Positions 1 to 6,362 of a stretch of DNA of 11,379 nt are shown piece after piece; the first letter of the stretch is position 1, and every line of letters starts with the position of its first letter. The translations under genes and the position numbers were made by a program. The stretch covers positions 1 through 11,379 of the forward strand of contig DATEZO010000069.1 of NCBI GenBank assembly GCA_035255485.1, given 5' to 3'. The notes under the pieces are model-generated. The model did not search any database. It saw only the letters and a list, made by a program, of their open reading frames with translations, and was not told the origin of the DNA. Source of the DNA: DATEZO01 sp035255485. GTDB lineage: Bacteria; Pseudomonadota; Gammaproteobacteria; Burkholderiales; Burkholderiaceae_D.

Positions 1-1
1 G

Positions 2-658
2 GTGCTGCAAACCGCCGGGGCGCAACAAAGTGCGCTCGCCGGCTACCTTGCCGCATCGATTGCACGCCTGCCGAAAAGCGCGCGTTTGCCGCTGCTGGAC
101 CTGGCGATGCCGGCGCTCAGGCAATTGCCCGAACCGGCGCGCGTTGCATTTCTGGCCACTGTGGAGAAAGTGATTGCGGCGGACCGGCGCGTCACGCTGG
201 CCGAATTCGTGCTGCAAACGGTATTGACGCGCCGGCTCAATGCGCGCGCCGGCCGCGCGACGCCGATAAAATTTGCTCATCTCGCGGCCATCAGGCGCGA
301 TTGCGCACTGCTGCTGTCCCTGGTTGCGCATGTGGCTGCATCCGCATCGGCGCAGATGCCGAAAGACGCCTTCCTGCGCGGCGCAGCATATTGTCCGGAA
401 CTTGGCCTGACGGCTGCGGGCCTGACGGATGCCGCGGCGATCGGTTTCGGCCAGGTGCGGGTCGCGCTGGAGCGCGCCAATCAGCTTGCGCCGCTGGTCA
501 AGCCGGTGCTGATCAAGACGCTGGTGGCAGTCGCCGGCGAGGCCAGTCCGCTGCCGGTCGATATCGCCGATGTGTTGCGCGCCATCTGCGCGGCGCTGGA
601 AGCGCCGATTCCGCCGGCGGTGGCGGCAACGTATACGGCCTGCCGCTGGGACCGATAA
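2..658 (+). CDS. C-terminal part of a probable M48-family metallopeptidase (5' end outside window)
   Basis: This reading frame is open from the first bases of the window, so the GTG at position 2 is probably an internal codon and the gene is truncated by the window edge. About 218 residues are visible. They are mostly alpha-helical and Ala/Leu-rich, with two TerB-like segments. One is around residues 28-75 (LPLLDLAMPALRQLPEP, then VIAADRRVTLAEF). The other is near the end (DIADVLRAICAALEAPIPP). From memory, this pattern matches the C-terminal domain that follows the membrane peptidase domain in long Burkholderiales M48 (Ste24-like) proteins. The catalytic HExxH zinc motif would lie upstream and cannot be seen, so the peptidase call rests on the tail alone. 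The next gene starts 15 bp downstream, so they may be co-transcribed. Confidence 0.55.
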   Translation: MLQTAGAQQSALAGYLAASIARLPKSARLPLLDLAMPALRQLPEPARVAFLATVEKVIAADRRVTLAEFVLQTVLTRRLNARAGRATPIKFAHLAAIRRDCALLLSLVAHVAASASAQMPKDAFLRGAAYCPELGLTAAGLTDAAAIGFGQVRVALERANQLAPLVKPVLIKTLVAVAGEASPLPVDIADVLRAICAALEAPIPPAVAATYTACRWDR

Positions 659-673
659 AACAAGGAGATTCCC

Positions 674-1141
674 ATGTCATTCACTGTTGCCGGAACCATG
701 CGGCGTCCTTTCCTGAAATTGCTGTCCGGCAGCCTGATTGCGCTGCTGGCGAATGCGGCATTCCACGCGCCGGCGCAGGCGGCCGATCGCATCCAGGTCG
801 TGTATCACCTGTCCGAAGGGCTCGACCAGGCATCGCGCGCGCTGGCCAATATCCGCAACCATTTGCGCGCCGAACCGGACGTCAGGATCGTGGTGGTTGC
901 GCTCGGCGACGGCATCCGGTTCCTGCTCGACGGCGCGCAGAACCGCAATGGCCAGCCGTATGCGCCGGCAGTGGCCGCGCTGGCATTGCAGGGCGTGGAA
1001 TTCCGCGTCTGCAACAATACGCTGACTGCGCACAATATTCCGCCGGCAAGCGTATTGCCACAGGCAAAAATCGTCGATTCCGGCGTTGCCGAAGTGGCGC
1101 GGCTACAGGCCAGGGAAGGCTTTGCCTATCTGCGCCCGTAA
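674..1141 (+). CDS. Exported DsrE-like small protein with a Tat-like signal peptide
   Basis: A 155-residue protein. The start at 674 is chosen because AAGGAG lies at 662-667 with a 6-nt spacer; an in-frame ATG at 698 lacks such a site. The N-terminus carries RRPFLK (residues 10-15), a hydrophobic stretch and an AQA-A cleavage site near residue 37. RRxFLK fits the twin-arginine export motif, though the residue before RR is Met rather than Ser/Thr. The mature part has the alternating strand/helix pattern of the DsrE fold (IQVVYHLSE, VRIVVVALG, GVEFRVCNNTL) and a single mature Cys in the FRVCNNTL segment, where DsrE-family proteins often carry a functional Cys. Known DsrE relatives take part in sulfur transfer; the substrate here is unknown. 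The neighbouring thioredoxin gene (1227) is consistent with periplasmic sulfur or thiol chemistry, but that link is inference. Confidence 0.75.
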   Translation: MSFTVAGTMRRPFLKLLSGSLIALLANAAFHAPAQAADRIQVVYHLSEGLDQASRALANIRNHLRAEPDVRIVVVALGDGIRFLLDGAQNRNGQPYAPAVAALALQGVEFRVCNNTLTAHNIPPASVLPQAKIVDSGVAEVARLQAREGFAYLRP

Positions 1142-1155
1142 TGGTGTTGTTGGTG

Positions 1156-1184
1156 CGGGTGCTGTAGATGCGAACGACTATAAT
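1156..1184 (+). promoter_or_regulatory. Candidate sigma-70 promoter for the TlpA-like gene
   Basis: A perfect TATAAT lies at 1179-1184, in the short gap between the DsrE-like gene and the thioredoxin gene, which would put the transcript start near 1191, about 36 nt before the ATG. The hexamer 17 bp upstream (CGGGTG, 1156-1161) is a poor -35 box, so the promoter may be weak or need an activator. Confidence 0.4.
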
Positions 1185-1226
1185 GGAAGTATTGATGCAT
1201 TCCGTTGTCTTCCTGATCGAACCGTT

Positions 1227-1754
1227 ATGAATACGCATGCTGCTCCGGTATCCCGCAATCGCCTCTGGCTCAAGGCACTCGCGGCAGTTGCCATCCTGAT
1301 CATTGCCGTGGTGGGCTATTTTTCTTTCTCCTCGTCCAAGCCGGCGCCGGAGGTCACGTTCATCGGCCTGAATGGCGAAAAAATCACTTCGCAAAGCCTG
1401 CGCGGCAAGGTAGTCATGGTCAATTTCTGGGCGACCAGCTGCACGACCTGCGTACACGAAATGCCGCAGATGGTGGAGACCTACAACAAGTACAAGGGCC
1501 AGGGCCTGGAATTCGTCGCGGTGGCGATGAGCTATGATCCGCCCAATTACGTGTTGAACTATGCGCAGACGCGTAGCCTGCCGTTCAAGGTGGCGCTGGA
1601 TACGCAAGGCGATGTCGCCAGGGCGTTCGGCGATGTGAAACTGACGCCGACGACTTTCGTAATCGACAAGAATGGCAATATCATCAAGCGCTATGTTGGC
1701 GAACCTGAATTCGCTTCCCTGCATCAATTACTGGAAAAAGCGCTGGCCGCCTGA
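1227..1754 (+). CDS. TlpA/ResA-type membrane-anchored thioredoxin
   Basis: A 175-residue thiol-disulfide oxidoreductase. Residues 14-34 form one membrane segment, placing the thioredoxin domain in the periplasm. The active site is C72-T-T-C75 in the FWATSCTTC context typical of TlpA/ResA proteins, and the cis-proline is P141 (KLTPTTFVID). Such proteins reduce periplasmic disulfides, for example in cytochrome c maturation or in copper delivery to cytochrome oxidase; which applies here cannot be told from sequence. The frame is open upstream to 1086, but that would overlap the DsrE-like gene. The ATG at 1227 gives the expected short cytoplasmic N-tail before the membrane anchor and lies downstream of a TATAAT at 1179. 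No clear ribosome binding site precedes it. Confidence 0.85.
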   Translation: MNTHAAPVSRNRLWLKALAAVAILIIAVVGYFSFSSSKPAPEVTFIGLNGEKITSQSLRGKVVMVNFWATSCTTCVHEMPQMVETYNKYKGQGLEFVAVAMSYDPPNYVLNYAQTRSLPFKVALDTQGDVARAFGDVKLTPTTFVIDKNGNIIKRYVGEPEFASLHQLLEKALAA

Positions 1755-1836
1755 TTCTGTCAATCCCTCGCCGGCGCTGCCATTCTGCCAGAACGAGGCC
1801 GCAAACGAGGCCAAAAGTCCGGAAAAATCCGGCGTG

Positions 1837-1938
1837 GCGGGCAAATTCCGCTTTTAAAATACATCTGCCGGTATTTTTAAAGCCCCGCATTTTCATTGCG
1901 TATATCGTATGTTTTTTGCCTATACTCCCTGCTTTTAT
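1837..1938 (+). repeat. Element A: copy 1 of a repeated hairpin-plus-promoter-like module
   Basis: The core reads AAATAC (1857-1862), N8, GTATTT (1871-1876), N19, TTGCG (1896-1900), N20, TATACT (1921-1926) followed by CCC. The dyad extends to a near-perfect 12-bp stem, 1851-1862 against 1871-1882, with one mismatch and an 8-nt loop. The same 70-bp layout recurs without any length change at 8154-8223 (reverse strand) and 10174-10243. By hand count, A matches element B at 55 of 70 positions and C at 44 of 70. A and B stay similar for about 18 bp further upstream (GCGGGC...AATT...GCTTTT). TTGCGT/TATACT resemble -35/-10 boxes with a long 19-bp spacer, which would point rightward. No gene follows on this strand before the convergent regulator gene at 2104. 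Confidence 0.75.
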
Positions 1939-1990
1939 GGGTTGGCGGTAACTGCTCAGGTGCTGCATCGTGTCGAATGAATATCACTGC

Positions 1991-2081
1991 TGTCATTCCC
2001 GCAGGTTGTTGGCGGGAATCCAGCGGCGTGTCTGCCACCGCAAGGACGCTGGATTCCCACCACCCGCACGCGGGAACGACA
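1991..2081. repeat. REP/MITE-like long inverted repeat
   Basis: Two 35-bp arms (1991-2025 and 2047-2081) are imperfect reverse complements around a 21-bp spacer. Each arm starts or ends with TGTC[A/G]TTCCCGC and contains GGGAATCCAGCG. Inside the left arm there is a smaller palindrome, ATTCCC-N13-GGGAAT. TGTCATTCCCGC / GCGGGAAT repeats are a common type of dispersed intergenic repeat in proteobacteria, similar in style to neisserial dRS3. The element sits between the convergent element A and the 3' end of the regulator gene at 2104, where it could also end transcription from either side. Confidence 0.75.
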
Positions 2082-2103
2082 CACTTGTGGTCGATCGATA
2101 TTC

Positions 2104-2643
2104 CTATTTCGGCGCTGGTTTCTTGGCCAGCTTGCGCTGCAGCGTCCTGCGATGCATGTTGAGCGCACGGGCGGTTGAAGAGATGTTGCCCTGATGTTCG
2201 CTCAGAATGCGCTGGATATGCTCCCATTCCAGCCGGTCCACCGTGAGCGGCGCAGGCGCATTCGCCGCCTCCGCTGTGTTTTCGCCTGAAGCGTTGAACT
2301 TCAGCGCCGAGAGAATCGAATCCACATTGGCCGGTTTCGCCAGATAATCATCCGCCCCCAGCTTGACTGCCTGTACCGCCGTGGCAATGCTGGCGTATCC
2401 GGTCAGCACCAGCAGGCGCGCCTGCGGCAGCGCCTGGCGCAAAGCCGCAATCCATTGCAGGCCGGAATCCTGCTTCAGATGCAGGTCAATGGTTGCATAC
2501 TGAAACGCCCTGTGCGCGCAGGCTTCCAGCGCTTGCTCTCCGGTATGCGCGACGGCCGTCTCGAACCCGCGCCGGGCAAGCGAGCGCGCCAGTGTTGCCG
2601 CAAATACTTCATTATCGTCAAGGATCAGGAATGCCGGCTTCAT
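2104..2643 (-). CDS. RegA/PrrA/ActR-type redox response regulator
   Basis: A 179-residue DNA-binding response regulator. The receiver domain (about 1-115) shows the acidic pair D9/D10, phospho-acceptor D53 (TIDLHLKQDSG), T81 (LVLTGYAS) and K103 (YLAKPAN). A linker is followed by a Fis-type helix-turn-helix at about 138-175. Its EWEHIQRIL...NISSTARALNMHRRTLQRKLAKK sequence, split here around the turn, is the hallmark of the RegA/PrrA/ActR/RoxR family. These regulators adjust respiration, electron transport and related genes to cellular redox state. Its ATG overlaps the TGA of the sensor gene by 4 bp (2640-2643), so the two are translationally coupled. Family members often autoregulate; a candidate site is at 3942-3956. 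Several species-specific names are in use, so no symbol is assigned. Confidence 0.9.
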   Translation of the reverse strand: MKPAFLILDDNEVFAATLARSLARRGFETAVAHTGEQALEACAHRAFQYATIDLHLKQDSGLQWIAALRQALPQARLLVLTGYASIATAVQAVKLGADDYLAKPANVDSILSALKFNASGENTAEAANAPAPLTVDRLEWEHIQRILSEHQGNISSTARALNMHRRTLQRKLAKKPAPK

Positions 2644-3890
2644 GCGAGCGGGATGGTGAGTGTCGCCGCCGTGCCTTGTGGATGGCGCGATGCGAACCGG
2701 ATTGTTGCGCCGATTTGTCGCGCGGTGGCGAATGCCAGCATGAGTCCGATGCCTCGTCCGCCGGATGTGCTCTGCACCTGTTCATGGCCGAGCTTTTCCA
2801 GCAGATCGGCGCGGATGCCGGGCCCCGCATCCGTGATCCGGATCGCCGCGGCGCCCGGTTCGGCTGTCAGGGCAATCTCGATCGGCGTATCGACATCGCC
2901 TGCCGCGCGCACTGCATTGTCGAGCAGCGTCTGGAGAATCCGCCCCAGCGCATGGGAGTGGGTAATCTGCGGATCGCCGGCGTCCAGCGCCAGCGTGATC
3001 CGTGCAGCCGGATGCCGTAGCCGCCAGTGTTCGATGAATACGGCCAGCCAGTCGACCAGGCTCGCCGTCGGCGTCTCATCTTCGGCCTGCATGCGCATGC
3101 GGTTGAGCGCCGTCGTGCACAGTGAGATCTGGGCTTCGATGGTGGCCAGGTCGGCCCGGTACGGCGCCAGCCCCGCATCCTGCCTGGCTTCATGCTGCAA
3201 CTCGCCGGCAATGATGGCAACCGTGGCAAGCGGCGTGCCCATTTCATGGGCGGCGCTGGCGGCCTGCGTGCCGAGCGCAAGGATGCCTTCGTTCTGGACA
3301 TGCTGCTCGCGCGCTTGCGCCAACTGGTGGTCGCGTTGGCGCAAGGTTCTGGACATATGGGCAACAAATCCGGTGATGAGAATTGCGGAAACGGCAAAAT
3401 TGGCCCACATGCCGTCCAGGTGATAGGCCACCGCCTGGTCCGGGTCCATGACGTGCAGCGGCACATAGACATAGCTCAGCACGGAATAGCAGGCTACCGA
3501 CAGCACGGCAAGGGCGGCGGCATATTGCCAGGGCAGGATGGCCGCCGCGACCGCCAGCGCCGGCAGATAAAAGGAGACGAAGGGATTGGTTGCCCCGCCC
3601 GAAAAATACAGCAAGGCAGACAGTGTGATCACATCGACCAGCAATTGCATGAACAATTCGACATCGCCGGACGGCTCGGGGCGCCGCATGCGCCGCCAGG
3701 TCCATGCATTAAAGACAGCAAGAAACAGCATGGCGGCAAATACCGGTGGCAGGAACAGATGAATGTCCAGCCACAGTTGCGAAAGTGCGACAACCGCCAG
3801 TTGCCCGGCCAGCGCGACCAGGCGCATCAATACCAGGGTGCGCAATGATTCATGCTGCGGCAGGGCGCGGAAAATAAGGGGGAATTGCAT
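2640..3890 (-). CDS. RegB/PrrB-type redox sensor histidine kinase
   Basis: A 416-residue membrane kinase. Up to six hydrophobic segments lie within about residues 17-178. The periplasm-facing GGATNPF (98-104) matches the GGxxNPF quinone-binding motif of RegB. The H-box ASAAHEMGTPLAT contains phospho-His H215. C258 (AQISLCTTALNRM) sits where RegB carries its redox-active Cys in the dimerisation region. ATP-binding boxes follow: N-box LLDNA (322-326), DAGPGI (354-359) and GGRGIGL (377-383). The frame extends to a TTG at 3932, but the ATG at 3890 is preferred because a TATAAT lies 7 nt upstream and the extra residues look non-native. In the family, the kinase is inhibited by oxidised quinone or Cys oxidation and phosphorylates RegA when respiration slows. 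It is the first gene of its operon, divergent from the TonB receptor. Confidence 0.9.
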   Translation of the reverse strand: MQFPLIFRALPQHESLRTLVLMRLVALAGQLAVVALSQLWLDIHLFLPPVFAAMLFLAVFNAWTWRRMRRPEPSGDVELFMQLLVDVITLSALLYFSGGATNPFVSFYLPALAVAAAILPWQYAAALAVLSVACYSVLSYVYVPLHVMDPDQAVAYHLDGMWANFAVSAILITGFVAHMSRTLRQRDHQLAQAREQHVQNEGILALGTQAASAAHEMGTPLATVAIIAGELQHEARQDAGLAPYRADLATIEAQISLCTTALNRMRMQAEDETPTASLVDWLAVFIEHWRLRHPAARITLALDAGDPQITHSHALGRILQTLLDNAVRAAGDVDTPIEIALTAEPGAAAIRITDAGPGIRADLLEKLGHEQVQSTSGGRGIGLMLAFATARQIGATIRFASRHPQGTAATLTIPLA

Positions 3891-3896
3891 GCTGCG

Positions 3897-3902
3897 ATTA
3901 TA
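3897..3902 (-). promoter_or_regulatory. Perfect -10 box for the sensor kinase gene, implying a leaderless mRNA
   Basis: Read on the minus strand, TATAAT is followed by only six bases (CGCAGC) before the ATG at 3890. A normal start 6-8 nt after the -10 box would put +1 on or next to the A of the start codon. No good Shine-Dalgarno sequence lies between. The hexamer 17 bp upstream (CGCAGT) is not -35-like, suggesting activator dependence. Confidence 0.5.
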
Positions 3903-3941
3903 TCCGCCCGGCCGTATCGACTGCGCGGGCAAGAGTGGGGT

Positions 3942-3956
3942 GCGACACTATGCCGC
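3942..3956. promoter_or_regulatory. Candidate RegA-family operator in the divergent intergenic region
   Basis: The plus strand reads GCGAC-ACTAT-GCCGC; the minus strand reads GCGGC-ATAGT-GTCGC. This fits the two-block GCGRC...GNCGC pattern reported for RegA/PrrA/RegR regulators. Its centre (3949) is about 59 bp upstream of the inferred start of the sensor transcript and 68 bp upstream of the receptor start codon, so it could serve both directions. Binding by the adjacent regulator is inference. Confidence 0.45.
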
Positions 3957-4016
3957 ATTACTTTTGCGCATGGTTTTCTCTATCCTGACAGCTGTCTTGC
4001 CTGTAAAGAGAATACC

Positions 4017-6362
4017 GTGTCATCAGTATCAGCATCAGCATCATCAGCCGTCATCTCATCCACCATCGCCAGCCTGCCGGGCGCGACACTGCAATACCGT
4101 CTTTTAACGCTCGTGATGGCGCAACTTTTCACCGCAGGCGCTTTGGCGCAAGGCGTGGCCACCGACCAATCGCTCGAAACGGTGACCGTGACCAGCATGC
4201 GCGCGCCGCTGGACCCGAATCTGCCGACCACTACCGAAAGCCGGACCGCTGCGCAATTGCGCGAGCAGAACTTCGTCAATGTCGAGGATGGGCTGAAATA
4301 CCTGCCCGACATGACGATCCGCAAGCGCTATATCGGCGACCGCAATGCGCTGATCGGCGGCCGCTCCTTCAGCGAATTGCAGGCGCCGCGCGCGCTGGTG
4401 TATGCGGACGGCTATCTGCTGTCGCAGTTTCTCGGACGCTTCAACGCGCCGCGCTGGAATGTGGTGGCGCCGGAGGAAATCGCCCGCATCGATGTGCTGT
4501 ATGGCCCGTTTTCCGCGCTGTATCCGGGCAATTCGATCGGCACCACGGTGGTCATGAGTACGCGCAAGCCGAAGCAGTTCGAAGGCTCGGCGCGGATCCA
4601 GGTTTTTTCGCAGCAGTATGAAGATGCGGGTTATGCCGGTACCTACGGCGGGCATCAGGAAAGCGTCTGGCTGGGCAACAAGGTCGGCGACTGGTCGTAT
4701 GGCATCGGCGCCAACCGGTTGCAGAACAGGAGCCAGCCGATGCAGTATCTGACGCTGCAGAAGCCGTCTTCCAATACCCTGGATACAGCGACCGCCGTGA
4801 GCGGCGCAGTGGCCGGCCTGGATGCCACCGGCAAGCCCTTGTATCTGGCCGGGCCAACCGGCAGCGCACTGGAAAACAATATCCAGGAACAGTTCAAGAT
4901 CAGGCTCGGCTACGATTTTTCACCGACGCTATATGGCGAAGCCTTGTATACCTGGTGGCATAACGATGCCAAAGGCACCGGCGCGAGTCTCTTGCGCGAT
5001 GCCGCCGGCAATCCGGTGTATGACGGTCTGGTATCGATCAATGGCACCCGTTACGACATTCCGGCCGGGGCCTATTCGCCGCAGAACGTCGAGGAAGGCC
5101 ATGGCATGTGGGGCTTCAAGCTCGCCAGCAAGCGCAAGCAGGGCTGGAATGCCTCCGCCGTCGCCACGCTCTACGACATCACGACCGATCTGACGCGCTC
5201 TTCCACCTTGCCGCCGCCGGTTGCTGCATCGGGTGGCGCGGGAACCTATGCCGACAATAGCGGCACCGGCTGGAAAACGCTGGATCTGCAAGGCACCTAT
5301 ACGCCGGCGAAGGAAGAGGCGCACGCATTGGCATTCGGCTATCACATCAACCGCTACAACCTGGAAAACCGGACCTCGCCCACCGCGAACTGGATCAGCG
5401 GCGACGCTGCTCCCGCGACAGCAGGCTTCTTCGGCAAGACCAGCCTGCAGGCGCTGTTCGCACAGGATGCCTGGAAACTGTCGCCGCAATGGCAGGTCAC
5501 GACCGGCCTGCGCTACGAGCAGTGGCGCGCCAGCGATGGCCGGCGCGAGTCGGCCGGCGTTTCGGCCCCTTATCCCGATCGCACCGAATCCGCCTGGTCG
5601 CCCAAGTTTTCCGTTTCCTGGAAGCCGGACGATGACTGGCGGCTGAAGGCGTCGATCGGCAAGGGCGTGCGCTTTCCGACGGTATCCGAATTGTTCCAGG
5701 GGGCGGTGGCCGGCAATACGATCGTCAACAACAATCCTGGCCTGAAACCGGAACGGTCACTGGCGAAGGAACTGACAGCGGAGCGGGATGTCGAGGTCGG
5801 GCAAACTACCGGCACGGTGCGGGCATCGCTGTTCGAGGATGACGTGCGCGACACGATTTATGCCCAGACCAACCTGCTGGTATTCCCGAACGTGACCAAC
5901 ATCCAGAACATCGACCGGGTGCGCACCCGCGGCATCGAACTGTCCGCCTCCGCCAACGATCTGGGCGTGCGCGGCTTCGATCTGACCGGCAGCCTGACCT
6001 TGTCGCGCGCAGTGCTGCTGGAAGACGTGGCCAATCCGGTGCTGGTCGGCAAAACCTGGGTCCGGGTGCCGCGGATGCGCGCCAGTCTGATGGGAACCTG
6101 GCGCCCCAACGACCAGTGGTTCGCCAGCCTGGCGGTGCGCCATTCCGGCCGCCAGTACGGCAATCTTGACAACAGCGACACCAACGCCGATGTCTATGGC
6201 GGCGTTTCCAGCTATACGGTATGGGATGCGAAAACGACCTGGCGCATCGCGAAAAACATCGAGGCATCGCTCGGTATCGACAACCTGAGCGATCGCAAGT
6301 ATTTTGTATTCCACCCGTATCCGGGACGGACTTTTTTTGGAGAATTACGTGCCAGTTTTTAA
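4017..6362 (+). CDS. TonB-dependent outer-membrane receptor
   Basis: A 781-residue outer-membrane transporter. The GTG at 4017 is chosen because it follows a purine-rich AAAGAGAA and because the upstream in-frame codons (back to 3852) run into the divergent sensor gene. The N-terminus is unusual: a Ser/Ala-rich tail of about 25 residues, then a signal sequence (YRLLTLVMAQLFTAGALA) with cleavage after about residue 44. A TonB-box-like LETVTVT lies at 53-59. The plug domain spans about 67-184 and includes NALIGGRSF, RIDVLYGPFSALYPGNSIG and a VVMSTRKP end. The rest is a 22-strand-type barrel ending in the aromatic-terminated RTFFGELRASF. Such receptors import metal chelates, heme, cobalamin or similar using TonB energy. 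The ligand is not evident; the neighbouring His/Cys-rich protein hints at a metal. A 10-bp palindrome, GACAGCTGTC, lies at 3987-3996 in its leader. Confidence 0.88.
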   Translation: MSSVSASASSAVISSTIASLPGATLQYRLLTLVMAQLFTAGALAQGVATDQSLETVTVTSMRAPLDPNLPTTTESRTAAQLREQNFVNVEDGLKYLPDMTIRKRYIGDRNALIGGRSFSELQAPRALVYADGYLLSQFLGRFNAPRWNVVAPEEIARIDVLYGPFSALYPGNSIGTTVVMSTRKPKQFEGSARIQVFSQQYEDAGYAGTYGGHQESVWLGNKVGDWSYGIGANRLQNRSQPMQYLTLQKPSSNTLDTATAVSGAVAGLDATGKPLYLAGPTGSALENNIQEQFKIRLGYDFSPTLYGEALYTWWHNDAKGTGASLLRDAAGNPVYDGLVSINGTRYDIPAGAYSPQNVEEGHGMWGFKLASKRKQGWNASAVATLYDITTDLTRSSTLPPPVAASGGAGTYADNSGTGWKTLDLQGTYTPAKEEAHALAFGYHINRYNLENRTSPTANWISGDAAPATAGFFGKTSLQALFAQDAWKLSPQWQVTTGLRYEQWRASDGRRESAGVSAPYPDRTESAWSPKFSVSWKPDDDWRLKASIGKGVRFPTVSELFQGAVAGNTIVNNNPGLKPERSLAKELTAERDVEVGQTTGTVRASLFEDDVRDTIYAQTNLLVFPNVTNIQNIDRVRTRGIELSASANDLGVRGFDLTGSLTLSRAVLLEDVANPVLVGKTWVRVPRMRASLMGTWRPNDQWFASLAVRHSGRQYGNLDNSDTNADVYGGVSSYTVWDAKTTWRIAKNIEASLGIDNLSDRKYFVFHPYPGRTFFGELRASF

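Noticed and set aside
301..1167. 288-codon open frame overlapping the M48 tail and the DsrE-like gene
   Set aside because: It runs out of frame across two supported genes and has a Gly/Arg/Cys-rich composition without domains.
1941..2103. A small protein gene downstream of element A
   Set aside because: Short open frames here run through the inverted repeat in both strands and frames, have no ribosome binding site, and have no recognisable product.
1755..2103. CRISPR array
   Set aside because: The repeats here form one inverted pair and one hairpin, not regularly spaced direct repeats.
2455..3423. 322-codon plus-strand open frame opposite the sensor kinase
   Set aside because: It is an antisense shadow of a clear histidine kinase. 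Its product is Arg/Ser/Cys-rich with no family features, as expected in GC-rich DNA.
3891..3932. TTG start for the sensor kinase at 3932
   Set aside because: It would put the TATAAT inside the coding region; the ATG at 3890 gives a normal N-terminus.
3852..4016. Longer N-terminus for the TonB receptor
   Set aside because: It would overlap the sensor gene start, lacks a ribosome binding site, and adds 55 residues ahead of an already long pre-signal tail.
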